From Zhengitettix transpicula (lineage: Eukaryota > Arthropoda > Insecta > Orthoptera > Tetrigidae): DNA of 64,000 nt. Location of the stretch: positions 27,626,001 to 27,690,000 of the forward strand of contig CM073596.1 of NCBI GenBank assembly GCA_037074705.1, written 5' to 3'. The translations under genes were made by a program, and so were the position numbers. Below the pieces are notes generated by a model. That model saw nothing but the letters and a program-made list of their open reading frames with translations, was not told where the DNA came from and ran no database searches. This document shows, in pieces, positions 13,332 to 25,211 of this stretch (position 1 is its first letter; the number at the start of each line of letters is the position of its first letter).

Positions 13332-16300
13332 TTTTCTCTATTTAGTGTAAGACAAATGAAGGACGTGTTCTTTGCCATTACTGCAACAGAAATCTCGTAA
13401 AAATATGGTAAAATTATAAAATCCCTCTGAAAAGACGAACTTGTAGCTAGACTTCTCGTTTCATACTTAGTTGAGCGCTCACGAGAGCTGGAGGTATTTA
13501 ACGATGGTTACGGAGAGTAATCTGAAAGCTTTTACGTGTAATGGGTAGAATAAGGGAATGTGTATCAAGTAATTTAGTTTTTGCGGCGCGTAACAGTTTC
13601 AAACATTTCGCTGATGTTTTCTCTCTTCTCCCAGTATAATGAGCCAGGACATTTAGTATTCCAGGCAGAACTCCGCTGCATACAGTTTGTGTCGCTGGCA
13701 TAATGCAAAGCACTTTAAAGTCCCCTAACCTCGTAACACCGGAGAAACACGCATGGGGGCCTTGGTGAAACACGTTACGTCTTTTAACTACGACCAAAAT
13801 TGCAGCTCAAAGGCCACGCTGATGATTAGAGGTTCTCGGGTTTACGACCTCCAAGTGACTGTATCAGTCGGGGATATCCGAGCCACATATTGGTTAACAC
13901 CAAAGTTAAACTCTGGCTCCAAAACCGCAAAACATAAAATGTCGACAGTAAAGCGGTTTTATGATTTCCTAACGTATTATACCTTTAAACGAAATGTCAA
14001 GAAACGTAATGCCTACGTTACTTCTTTATGAACTATCATGTTTTTTAAATTTCATCACAGGAAAAATCTGCTTTTATAATTATTTACCCAAATATTCTAT
14101 CTACTGTCTGCGCATTTTGTACGTCAAAACTAGAAAAAACAATTGGAAGGAAAAATTGTTCGGTAAGATTATAATTAAATCTCGTCTGAATACTTTAAAT
14201 TATTCACGAGGCCACAGAAGTCATTTAAAAATTATAATTTAATTTGGTTTACAATAACAATATTAAATTTCAGATATAATTGTACAAATATATTACGTAA
14301 TAGTCCTAGATTATATTAGTTAAAATAATAAACAAAAATAGTATAAATAATTTGGGGTTTATCATGGATGAAGATTTTAAAAATAATACTTAAGAAATCA
14401 TGTCCGTTTTGACATTGAGAGAATGTTTAGTGAGAACAGTTCTGAAACCAATATCGATTTTTAATTGCAATTAATGTAATAATGAAGAACACTAGTGTAA
14501 TGAAAAAGCCAAGAATAAAATTAATAATAGTGTCAAACAAAATAGCAATAATTATTCTTCTTCACTTGTTATTTATGTTTAATGTATGAGATTAATTAAT
14601 CAGAGTTTTCGTTTTTCTTACATATTTGCCTTGTACCGTATAAAACGTGTCATTACCATTATTTTAAAAAGAACTACTTCACAACCACACTCACAATAAC
14701 GCCATTTTTAAGGGACGTCTTGTTTCTGTTGATCATTTAAACATTTTTTGTGGTCTATTTTGGAAGAATTCTTTTTATCTCGGTGGAGTTTTCATAAAGT
14801 GTTTGGTTGCTTTAATCACGGGGGATGTGTAAAATCTTTATGATGACTTCTTAAAATTTGTCTTTGGTATCTTTGACGGCAGTACATTTTTGAAGGGAAA
14901 TATTTGATATACAAGGTTGAGATTTTTGGTTTTAGCGAAATATGTGGATACTTGGTTGAGAGTTTAATCAGTTATCGAGATGGATTTCGGTTTTATCAAC
15001 TTTAAGTTATGAAATGAATATGGTCTGACCTACACATCCTTCTCAATCTCAGACGCCCACGGACGATGAGTCACTTCCATTAAAACAAAGTATGTTTAAT
15101 TTATAACGGCAGGAGTTTCAGATAACATTAGTAAGAGGCAGCTCGTTTATTTATTTCTGTAATTTGTTTTGAGCCCAGTGGCAAAAACTGAGCTCGCCAC
15201 CGGAACATAATCCTCGGGGACTAACCACGAACTGCTAACACAAGATAACAACGGCAAATGCGTCAGTGTCTCCAACCTGCAAACAAAATTTCCGTATCTT
15301 TCTGCTACTGTTGTCCGCATAATTTTGTTCAACTTTTAAATTTTACCAGTCTCCAGATACGAACCTCGTCGTCACACGGTCCACAGCCCTCGTCAATGTG
15401 ATCTGACCAGTTCATCCTCAAGCTACATTCGCACAACAAAACTACTTTTCGATAAGCAGTGATGTTTCAGTTATTAACACATCCACAGATTAAATAAAAT
15501 GTTATATAACACTGCTGGATAAATTCTAAACTAAGTTTACAGAGTAATTTTGAAACCATGTAGGGAACAATTTAGAATATCTGAAAAATTACATAAATAT
15601 CAATTCTTATATTTATATTCACTTTTCGGTGACAGGTGCACTAGAATTATTTTATACATTACTTTTCCTCCCTACGTCACGTGAGTGTTTCAATAATGTA
15701 CATAATTTTTTCTTCACGCATGTTCGGATTTCTCTCGTTTCTCTTTCCACGGCAGTGTGAGTCAGTGCTGACGGACGCTGCACAGTGGAATACGTGTCAA
15801 AGAATCGATTTCGCGGCTAATGCTTTATTTTTTATGTATCACTCTCGGTCGATAAGCGTAACTGACGCCGATTCTTACCGAAACACTGACCTATACGCGA
15901 CCTGCGATAGCATTTAGAACATTCGTCATTATGCATCTACGTTTGACTACGTTCGAATTGACAACTATTGGCTTTTATAGTTAACTCGGAATTTTTTTTA
16001 AAAAAAATCCTCGATCTAATAAATGTGTTATATTTATCATTTGTGTTATAAATACATTTATCTACTTTGTTTTTTTAATATTTTCATTTATATAATTTTG
16101 TAACAGTTTATTATATAACTATATATATATTTATATAATATTCTTGTACGTAGCGACTGACGGCGTACATTGTCTCGTGTTTATTATATATATATATATA
16201 GGATGCCTATTTTTCTGATTAAATTTAAATATCTCTAAAAGCTACCCATAGAATTTTAAAAAGTGGAAAATGAGTTTTGTTGGACTCTAACGGAGGCATC

Positions 16301-17066
16301 CAATGATGCCTTAGTCAACCTCCTCCCCCCCCCCCCGTTTTTTAATCGCGGATTTAGATTCTCAGAAAACAATTACATTTATTTGATCTACGATTCGACC
16401 TTAGATAATCTACCAAAGTCAAATAAACTTGAGGAATACTTGAGAAATACGCTTCATATCAAGAAGAATGTTGTGTATTCATCTCAATCAAGCACCCGAT
16501 TTTGTGGGAGACAAGGGAACTCATCTTAAACAAGCACTCCTATGATTTTTAAAATTATCATTATACGAGCTTAAATGATGTTTCATTCAATTAAAATACA
16601 TATATAATTTTATCATTATATAATTGAAAATATTTAACCAAGGCAGCACAAAACAGAACTTTCCCTCCTATCGATTATCTTAATTATTAAGATAAAATTA
16701 ATTACATTTACTCATTGACATGTATCGGAACCTTTTTATTATTATTAAAACACGAATCTTTGGTATTTCAAATATACTTTATCGAAAAATAAATATACAC
16801 ATGTTGGATGGAATAGAGATTAATAGGCAAATGCTATATTTTTATTTAATAATTATCACAAAATCATTTGGATGAATGTTAATACCATGTCCGAGGATTT
16901 CTTTAAGTGAGAGAACTGCTACGTTGTTCGTGGGTAATGGTAGAATTAGGTTTTGGCGTATTTATAAACGAATAAATATCTTTTTTAGAATTATTTTGAT
17001 TGCGAAAAAATTACATGCATAATATGGTCAAATTAATGGATTGCTTACCCGAAAAATTCAAATCTA
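13332..17066. other. AT-rich non-coding DNA
   Basis: Nothing is identifiable apart from a (TA)n run at 16183-16200 and a C homopolymer near 16326-16336. A 99-codon minus-strand frame at 13498-13797 has no recognised domain. Confidence 0.45.
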
Positions 17067-17753
17067 TCTATATAATTAAAAAGAATGTATATTTGTATGT
17101 ATGCATTTACGTTAATTTCTATACAGATTTAAATGCGTGAACAGATTGCAACAAAATTCTTCAAAACACGAGAAACGGTACTGTTGGGGTGAGAAATTCG
17201 CAGCATAAAGGTGGAAAGATCTATAATTAAAAAATGTGATCATTTGGGGTTAAACTACTGCGCCCCAAGAGACCATGACGTCACAACACACGGGACAGGG
17301 AGACGTAACTACGCGACTGCGCAGCAACAATATAGTAACTTATTTCTTAATGAAGTTAAGCATAAATATTTTAATTGAATAAAAATTATAATTTTATCAA
17401 GCAATACTCCATGGAATTATAATAAAATAAATACGAAATACTTTACGATCCTTGCGCAAAATGTAAGTTAATTTTCGTGCCATATTAGTTACTCCAACAT
17501 GGCGACCATTTGTTTACATTGTGAATCTAGCTAACAATTTCATCTTACGTAATGTCTGAAGACTGAGGGACAATTATATCCTGCAATACTATTTTATAGC
17601 TGTTCAATTAATGCACTGTCAATCGAAAGTATGTACGGAACTATGAACATTTCGATTTAAATAATCACTTCTTGACTAAAGATTAATATAGAATTAAATA
17701 CTTTTTCGGGTTTATATAAATAAGTACACTGGAAACGCCGGACACCCAGCTAA
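17067..17753 (+). mobile_element. Non-autonomous Helitron-like element, copy 2
   Basis: It begins TCTATATAATTAAAAAGAATG after an A and ends CTAA before a T. It is homologous over its length to copy 1 at 9108-9874, which lies in the other orientation. The subterminal hairpin is mostly decayed (CTGG-AAACG-CCGG). It contains no coding sequence. The CTAA end fits the CTRR consensus. Confidence 0.72.
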
Positions 17754-19466
17754 TCTACAATAAAAATTGTAAACTGTTAAATATCAAAGCCAAATTCTAT
17801 CTGAATTACATTTGATACCTTGGCCCGAGATATATTCTTGGTTTCTCATATCTCTGACTATTTTTAAGAGGATGGATGAGAGCTGCGGAATCTCCGTTCC
17901 CGTGGTTGAGAGAGACTCGCTGGACCGTTCGGCCGGCTGCTAGATTTAGAACTCAAAAATCTATGGAATGACACTAAAGGTGTTAGAACAACCTTTAAAT
18001 ATCTTAATATTTCTTTCCGACCAGAAACACGAAGGAATAAGAAAAAGAATAGGAACGTGTCTATTAAGAATCCTTAACATATGCCGACGAAGCGTTTGAA
18101 AGGATATAAATGAGATCATATTTATTTATCCTATTTTTATAAATCATTTCGAATTAAATTATATCGTTCGTAATGTCAGTAAAAATAGTTATTCTATGGT
18201 ATGCTGCTAAAAAGCAGCGTCGCAACCTTTATTTGTACCCCCAGGAAAATTTATTTTGTGAGATTTGTAACAATTTCCTGTTACACAGGAAGCCGTGCTA
18301 TGAGCCACTATCTCGCTGGTCATTGCACCGAGTTTTGCAGCTTCCCACTCGCCTGTTTTACTGCATCCAGGATATCTGCGATCTTGGCGCCCAGCCTACC
18401 GTAATCCTTACTTATTTATTCCACGTGCAACGGCCAGACGATTAGCGACTCACACTTTACTAAGACTTATGTTGACGGGCGAATAACCAGTCTTGTGTAC
18501 GATATCTCTACTTTCTAGGACTCGAAGCGGCGTCGACGACCACGAACGGGTCGATGTTTCCACTACAGCAACAATAATGGCTATTATACTGCATTAAAAT
18601 CCCGCCTCTTACGATATTGTTGCCTTCACACTAATCCTTTCCTTCATAATTGCACACTACAAAATTTATAAACTGAGCTTCTGAAACTGTTGTCGATAAC
18701 TGCAATTTATTTAAATAAAATTGTTCTTCTGTCTTTCATTGCTTAGAATCGAGCGATTTCTTTACGTTACATGCTTTAAAGGTTTCGAATCCAACTTCAT
18801 CTGAAATCCTTGTTATTTGTATTTTGTCCACAATATTTGTTAAGTATCACGTACGACCCAGACTTCTGCTGAACAAACTTTACATTTGTTACAAAAAGAT
18901 AGCTTCCACTCAGTATAACAAAGACTCCCTCAGGGTTCGCTACGTTTCCTCTCTCCAAGGAATTACATCAAAGTAAACACCAGGCAAAAAAAAACTTCTT
19001 AAGCTGAAGGAAATCCATTATTCCTTGAGTTATTTGGTCGTTAAAACGTTTCTATCAAATATTTTTTTAGAAGCTCGTGTGTATTTCGTTCTCAGATGTT
19101 CCGCAGGAACACGTTATCTTGCCTGATAACGAGAAGTGGAACCTAAGCTTTCTCTGTAAACATATGCGCCATGTTTATCTACCTTCTTCCCTATTTTCCC
19201 TCAGATCCCACCGCTCGGCGAACTTCGCAAACAACCCAGTCAATTAGAGGTAGCTTAGTACATTCTCCATTCATTCCACCTAATGCTTCCTTTGTTAATG
19301 GCACAATTCTGACATCTGCAACTGCAAATTTTATGTATCAGACTATAGATTTACAGAACATCCGGTACGTATTAACAATACCCTTAATTGTATTTATATT
19401 CATCTGTAATATTACATTTTTTTCATTACTTTCGCTTCTCATAGTAGAAATCGTGAATAAGATTCA
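17754..19466. other. Anonymous non-coding DNA
   Basis: A GC-balanced stretch at about 18280-18560 has overlapping 67- and 90-codon open frames with no recognisable domain. Nothing else is supported. Confidence 0.45.
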
Positions 19467-19551
19467 CTTTATCCCCTTTCAAATCCCTTCCTATGCTATT
19501 AAAGGGGAGTTGCCAAACGTGGATTACCCTCATGTAGCCTGTTTCCCTAAA
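19467..19551 (+). repeat. RetA retroposon, 5'-truncated 3' end
   Basis: Only the 3' terminus is present: CCCTTTCAAATCCCTTCCTATGC, GGGGAGTTGCC, TGGATTACCCTCATGTAGCC, then CCCTAAAAAATATAAAAAA. The oligo-A end fixes the sense strand of the family. Confidence 0.7.
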
Positions 19552-19841
19552 AAATATAAAAAAGTGATAAATAAGCTATATGGATTGTAGGACTGACTAA
19601 ATAAAATATAAATCTTTGAAATCTTAATTGCATAAAATACAAAAACCGTAAAAATATTAAATATCTTAATATTTCTTTCCGATATTAAATAAATAATAAA
19701 GATGGCCAATACAAACCAAAAAGGTAATTATAAATACGACACTCGTACTCCCTTATTACAAATTTCTACATCACAAATTTGTCCAAATATTCTAATAATA
19801 TCAAGTATCCATTTATAGATCCACTAATACCCTTTCATACT
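19552..19841. other. AT-rich spacer, possibly decayed Penelope-like sequence
   Basis: It leads directly into the GIY-YIG remnant. No readable reverse transcriptase motif remains. Confidence 0.35.
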
Positions 19842-20200
19842 TGATTAAAAACCACAAGGACCCTCATGACACCTACAGCAAACATTGTGTTGTTTACAAA
19901 ATCACTTGCTCTAATTGTAATTCCCGCTACATAGGGCAAACAAAATGTTCCCTTAATACACGTATCTCATATCAACCTTCCCATTGATAAATAATCTGTA
20001 GTATCCAAACATATAAACAATTCTAATCATATATTTGATTGGTAAAATGCTAAGATTTTAGACATTGACACCACGTACAATTGCAGCCTCATTTCAGAGA
20101 TGCTTCACATTAAATCCATCATCACAGCTATTAATGTACAAACAGACACGATTAAACTCAATAATTGCTATTATCCCTTACTATTACGCGAAACCTTCTA
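19842..20200 (+). pseudogene. Penelope-like element, GIY-YIG endonuclease and C-terminal remnant
   Basis: The first part (19842-19987) reads as the GIY-YIG nuclease found after the reverse transcriptase in Penelope-like elements: CVVYKITC, a second Cys pair (SNCNS), then RYIGQT and LNTR. It stops at TGA TAA. The downstream region (20034-20190), in another frame, gives FDW, NAKIL, a SEMLHIK block and an IN.QTDT block, the usual tail of these proteins. The frame change and stops show it is dead. The N-terminal reverse transcriptase is absent. Terminal units at 20285-20370 and 20845-20935 follow it. Confidence 0.8.
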
Positions 20201-20274
20201 TTTTCCCATTGTCGTTTCTCCCTTATTGTTGCGCTAACCCATCGGCTCTCCCATTGTCGTTACGTTTTCGTCGC

Positions 20275-20440
20275 TTTTGAGTGTTGTCAACTGACCAGCG
20301 CAGTTGTGTTTCTATAGGCTCTTCTTAGCACCTGACGAAAGGAACAAGAATCCCAGAAACGTTGTGTGGTATTTATATTACCCTTTTTTGTCTGTATTGG
20401 CTATCTTTCTTGTTCATTATTTTCAATCAGACGTAATTTT
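20275..20440 (+). repeat. Penelope-type terminal unit with hammerhead-like motif
   Basis: It follows the coding remnant directly. The unit runs from TTGTCAACTGACCAG to GAAACGTTGTGTGG. The core CTGACGA-hairpin-GAAACGTT is at 20332-20363, with GGA and TCC as the only clear stem pairs. It is followed by TGGCTATCTTTCTTGTT and TTTTCAATCAGACGTAATTT, both repeated at about 20950-21000. Confidence 0.6.
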
Positions 20441-20844
20441 TTTCATTTTAAAATATAAAATGGTTCAATATATTCCAAAGTTGAAATATTTCCAAAGGAC
20501 TATGTAATTATTTTACAAATAAAACTGTTCCTCCAAGTTTCCCTTATATAATGGTGTTTAAAAGTTTCTTAAAAAACATTCGATCTCAACGTAGGTTGAT
20601 CTACGTTACCATTAGGTCGTAATATGGATAATAATAGAAATTCATTCTGCCAAAATTAATAAATATATAGGAATGGCCTAATTCAAAATCACCTACGTCA
20701 GTTTTGAAATGTGTTTGCATTGGGACCGCAGACCTTTGGCATTCGACAAGATTTGTTCTCTGTTCTTATTATAGCAGCTCGAGAGATACTTCCAAATCTA
20801 ATAAAAAGAAAGATACTGACAAAATAAATAATATTTTTAAACAA

Positions 20845-21005
20845 CACAACGTTTCTTGGTTCCTTTTCCCTTTATTCAGGTGCTAAGAAGAACCTAGAGC
20901 GACACAACTGCACTGGTCAGTTGACAAAACTCAAAAGCTTTTATCTGTATTTGGCTATCTTTCTTATTATTAATTTTCAATCAGACGTAATTTTTTTTTC
21001 ATTTC
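20845..21005 (-). repeat. Penelope-type terminal unit, inverted copy
   Basis: This is the inverted copy of 20285-20370: on the minus strand it reads GCTTTTGAGTTTTGTCAACT, GACCAGTGCAGTTGTGT, then a degenerate core CTGAATAA...GAAACGTT (20848-20879). The flank to its right (TGGCTATCTTTCTTATT, TTTTCAATCAGACG) is in direct orientation with the flank of the first unit. Relative to that flank, only the core unit is inverted. Confidence 0.6.
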
Positions 21006-21029
21006 TACCTCCAAATATAGTTGAGACAT

Positions 21030-21182
21030 GGGGGTCGGGAATCCTCAATACCCACAAAAAAAAGCACATCCAATCATCGGAATGGCGTGGGACGTGTACT
21101 GCAAGCCCGTCATACACGATGCAGCATTTTTCTAGAGTTTGCCCTGCATTACATTTAGGCTAATTCCGGATAGTCCAGGGAC
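21030..21182 (+). repeat. RetA retroposon, diverged internal fragment
   Basis: It matches the section GGCGTGGGACAAGTAC...GATGCAGG...CTAGGG...CCTGCATCACTTTTAGGC of complete copies. Both ends are missing. Confidence 0.6.
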
Positions 21183-22770
21183 CAAACATTCCAATCAAAA
21201 TTTTCCATTATTTACAATGTCGTTATATAAATAAAAGTTGCAACAATGTGGATTGACTCAAGTAGTATGTCTCGTTTTAAAATAACTCAACTAAACATTT
21301 AACTCCAACTGAAACACCGGTACTCAAGGTTCCGAAGATTTTACAAATAAACATAGGATTTGAATAACGATTCTTTAAATCAAAACTGTTCAGATGTTAT
21401 TATTACCAGGGTTTTTAATTTCCAAATTTTTGTGACAAGAAATTTTAAAACTAATAAAACTTTTTGTATCAGTGAACTGAAATAATCTGAGGGTAATAGT
21501 TGCTGGGCTGTTTCTCCAAATAACAGCTTTGTAAGAGATGATTAATAGTAGTTTTCATTGTTTTTATGGTTAGAAAGGAGTAAATTTAACTTCAATTTTA
21601 GACTTGCTGTGTCATGTATACTGTAGATAAATATTGTCTGATCTTTCCGGATTCCTCATTCTGTTGCATAAACCTACGTATTTTTCGAAAGAACATAAAT
21701 GTGCAGTCTGTCAAGAGAAATTAATAAATCAAACTGCAGGTAAGGTATTGAGGGCAACCTGTTCCATTATAATATTTACTTAATTTTGTACGCTTAATTT
21801 TAATTCCTACTACATTTGAATTATTGACTTTCTAACTGTCCACGATAATTATATATTGATTAAATAGCATTTTAAAAAATAAAACAAGTACACGCACTGT
21901 TATATGACAAGTTAAATATGCAGTACTTCCAGCGTTTGTGTTTACTAGGTTGCCTTTGAAATTATAACGCAAAATGACACGCCCATCGAGCAGGCGATTA
22001 GACATTTTACTCCTCCCGGCAGGCCATACTTAGCTCGATTACCTGAGGGAATATTGCTAATGAGGCTCGATCCTCTACTATACACCACATGCATCCATTT
22101 CGTGACTCTTGCAGCGTTTCTTTTATAACCAAATGTGCTAATGGTGGTCTACCATTAGAATGCTATTAGTCCGTAAGGCGGGTTTGTGCGACGGTCGGTG
22201 AAATTAGGTTGTCAGGGAGATCCGTTGAAAAAGTTGCGTATCATGCAAAAGAATAGCTGTGCACGAAATTAGACCACATTACGAAAGGTTCCAGGTACAG
22301 TGACCTGCAAGTGACTGATGGGTTCTGTTCATGAGGAGTAATAATCCGCTCCGAAATTGCTTTCGTCTGCCGCTAATGCACCGCCAGTGAAGTGACTGGC
22401 AGAATAGCTTGAACGGTATCAAGCTTTTTGTGTTTTTGAACATCAAAGTCAGTGTGATAAATAATAATAAATTTTAATTGGCTTTATACTAAACCAGAAT
22501 GGTACATTTTCGGAGAAAATCTCTTCAAAAGTACAAAATTAAATGATAAATTCTATGGCGCTTTATTTATCGGGTTTTCCATTGCGTGAATAAAAATTAA
22601 GAACTAAGAACAGAGAACTTGTCAGAGGGATGCACGTAATATAAACCAGAGGATTAAGTTTAGAGTAACAGTGACGAGATAAAAATCTCGTCCAAAACAA
22701 GAAGTAACAAGGTAAATTTAGAATGAAAGTAGAGGTTACCCAGATGTTTCCAAAAACATTACGATCACAA
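21183..22770. other. Non-coding DNA with GC-balanced block at about 21960-22440
   Basis: The left half is AT-rich and anonymous. The right half is a 480-bp non-repetitive block with several ATTA-type homeodomain cores, including an 8-bp inverted repeat (CTAATGGT / ACCATTAG) at 22138-22158. No coding potential is seen, and a regulatory role is inference only. Confidence 0.35.
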
Positions 22771-23255
22771 TTTTTTTTTTGAGGTGTAAACACCAAATAG
22801 TGGCAACTCGCCTCTTATAGCATAGGAAAGGGAACAGTAAATGCTTAAAAAGGGCCTCTGGACTGTGGTTTAAGGATCCCACCCGGCAATTTGCCTAAAA
22901 GTGATGCAGGAAAAACCCTAGAAAAACCTGCATCAGGAAATCGGGCATTTGGTACTTAACCCATCGCTCTTCCGATGGCGGGTTTGCTGTGGGGTCGCAG
23001 CCTTACCCTCCCCATGCCTTGACCGGTTTAGGAGGCAGCTTGCCGAATATTCCAATAGGAATACCGGACAACTCTTACCGTATGCCCAAGGTCTGCGACC
23101 CCGGAACATACACCTTTCAAAACAGGCCGAGGTGCCTCGGCATGTGGGAACCTTAGTTCAAAAACCAGAGAGATGCGAAAGCATCCCCAAAGGTGGCCCT
23201 CCTCCAGAGCTCTCTGGGAAGGTTCACCTGCGAGAGAATCCTCTCACAGGCTCCA
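22771..23255 (-). repeat. RetA retroposon, near full-length copy
   Basis: A T11 run at about 22771-22781 is the oligo-A tail on the minus strand. The GTTGCCACTATT end, the GATGCAGG hairpin section, the GGCAGC...GTTCC block and the terminal CTGTGAGAGGATTCTCTCGCAG inverted repeat follow. A 110-codon open frame on the plus strand (22949-23281) is a chance frame across the repeat. Confidence 0.75.
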
Positions 23256-23345
23256 ATTTTATTTTTAGGATAACAAGCTAATCCGCATGATGGCAACTCC
23301 CCTTTAATACCATAGGAAGGGATTTTAAAGGGGGGATGCGGAAGG
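23256..23345 (-). repeat. RetA retroposon, 5'-truncated copy abutting the previous one
   Basis: A second tail (ATTTTATTTTTAGGATAACA on plus) is followed by the 3' terminal sequence TAATCCGCATGATGGCAACT through GGGGGGATGCGG. It sits directly on the 5' end of the preceding copy. Confidence 0.65.
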
Positions 23346-25148
23346 CTTTAAACTTAATCTTTCCTTACATTATACGAATCATGTTTCGTTTCGATATTTG
23401 AAACCGTTTCAGGTGTTGATTACAAAAATATTTCTATAAATATAATAAACAATATTTAAATATATTAAAATACACTGAATTTATTAGTGCTTTTTAAACT
23501 ACAGTATATTTAAAATTTTATGTTAAAATATTATCCAAAGTGAAAATCTGGAATTAATATAAAATGTGACATATTAATTGATCATATTGTTTCAAAAAAT
23601 AATATATTATATATTAAACAAAAAAATTGAGTTAATTACATTCTCAGAAAACTGTAAAACAACCTTTGAATTTTAATATTTTTAAATATTATGTTTTATA
23701 TTTATAAAAATCAATTTTTTAAAAAAAATTATATATTTTATATTTTCAACAATATCTTTGTAAACAACTGTTTTTTTTCAAACAGCTTAAGAAAAAGGAT
23801 TGTGAATAATTTCATTATTATTATTATTTACTTTACTCATTGGAGTCGATACATACTTGGTATTTTTTAAATAAACTGGAGATTTGTATCGGGAACGGTT
23901 GTCATTAAACTATATTGATTTAATAAAACTGAGTACTAAATCTTTTTGACATGCAAAACAGTCTGAAACATGAGTGTTGCTTTTAATATCGTGGGAATTT
24001 TCTTCTCGCGAAAGAAACGGAACACCCGCTGATGAAATTTATCGAGTAAAAAACAAGTGCTCTGCGGTACGGACAAATTAGAAATCTAGTCGCTGCTGCA
24101 TTTACATACGTCACCCTTTACTGTAGTGATGTATAATGGTCTTTATTAAAAATGGATGATTAATGGGTGCAGTTGCGTGGGGGGGCAGCGAATCCGTAAT
24201 CCGGCTCGGAACGTTTTTCTGACTAGCTCAATTCGACACGCAAGCTTTCTGTAGCCACCACAGTAATGGGGATTACGTATCACCACTCTGAATACCCGCA
24301 AAGATTAATTGTCGTCCAGTCTTGTTTCGCCTTTTGCGGGAAGTGGTTCTAGCTAGGAAACCCCTTTGTACTTGGGGACGAGTGAAGTAATGGATAATGG
24401 AAACTAATTCAAATGGTATAATGCGAAACGAGATTCAAGCACGATACCGTCACGGCGTCATTAGAGTCGATTTCTGACGAGTAATTCAGACATTGCAATC
24501 GAGGTGGTCATTCATACATTGACTAGGGACCGGACATTAACTCGTACCCTGCAGAATTATTACTTTTCTTTTATATAAAACTAGTATTCTTCTACAGCGT
24601 TTTATAATGTCTTTCTTTTCAAATAGATTGATGAAAAAAAAATCCTCCATCACGTCAATTTATTATATAACTATTCCGCCAACGTACAGACCAAAATTTA
24701 TTAATCTGGAAATATCAAACCTTGTTCTATGATTTAAACAGCGAGGTTCCCAATTTCGTATAAAATAATTTTCGATCATACCATAGAGGACCAGTCACAT
24801 ATCCATTGCAGAAGACATTTTTTACATTGAATAATACAAGTAATTCACAATAACGAGCAAACATAAATTCTATTTAAATTATTACTGTTATTCACAGTAA
24901 TATCCGAATTGTTGCATGGCATATACAACCTTCTGCTCATGAATTTTGAGTAATATTTACATCTAAATTAAATTTTTACCATGTTTCCAATCAAGATTAT
25001 GGTACCTGAATATGTTTAGACACACCTTAATTATTTTGAACTTAATTTTAAATTGTTATGTTCACTGAATCGTGTTTTTAAAGAGCGTTTCGTTTGGCCG
25101 ATGTAACAACACATTGAAATCTAAAATAATTAATTTTGTAAATAAAAT
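23346..25148. other. AT-rich DNA, then GC-balanced block at about 23990-24550
   Basis: The stretch 23400-23870 is extremely AT-rich. The block from 23990 is not repeated in the window. It contains GGATTA sites (about 24269 and, inverted, 24201) and no credible open frame. It may be regulatory, judged by composition only. Confidence 0.35.
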
Positions 25149-25164
25149 TATCTATCTATCTATC

Positions 25165-25209
<45 letters not shown>
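25149..25209. repeat. (TATC)n / (AT)n compound microsatellite
   Basis: About four TATC units run into a 43-base AT tract. Confidence 0.95.

Positions 25210-25211
<2 letters not shown>

Noticed and set aside
13498..13797. 99-codon minus-strand open frame
   Set aside because: No recognisable family and no transposon ends around it.
22949..23281. 110-codon open frame as a small gene
   Set aside because: It lies antisense on a RetA copy. Other copies do not keep the frame.
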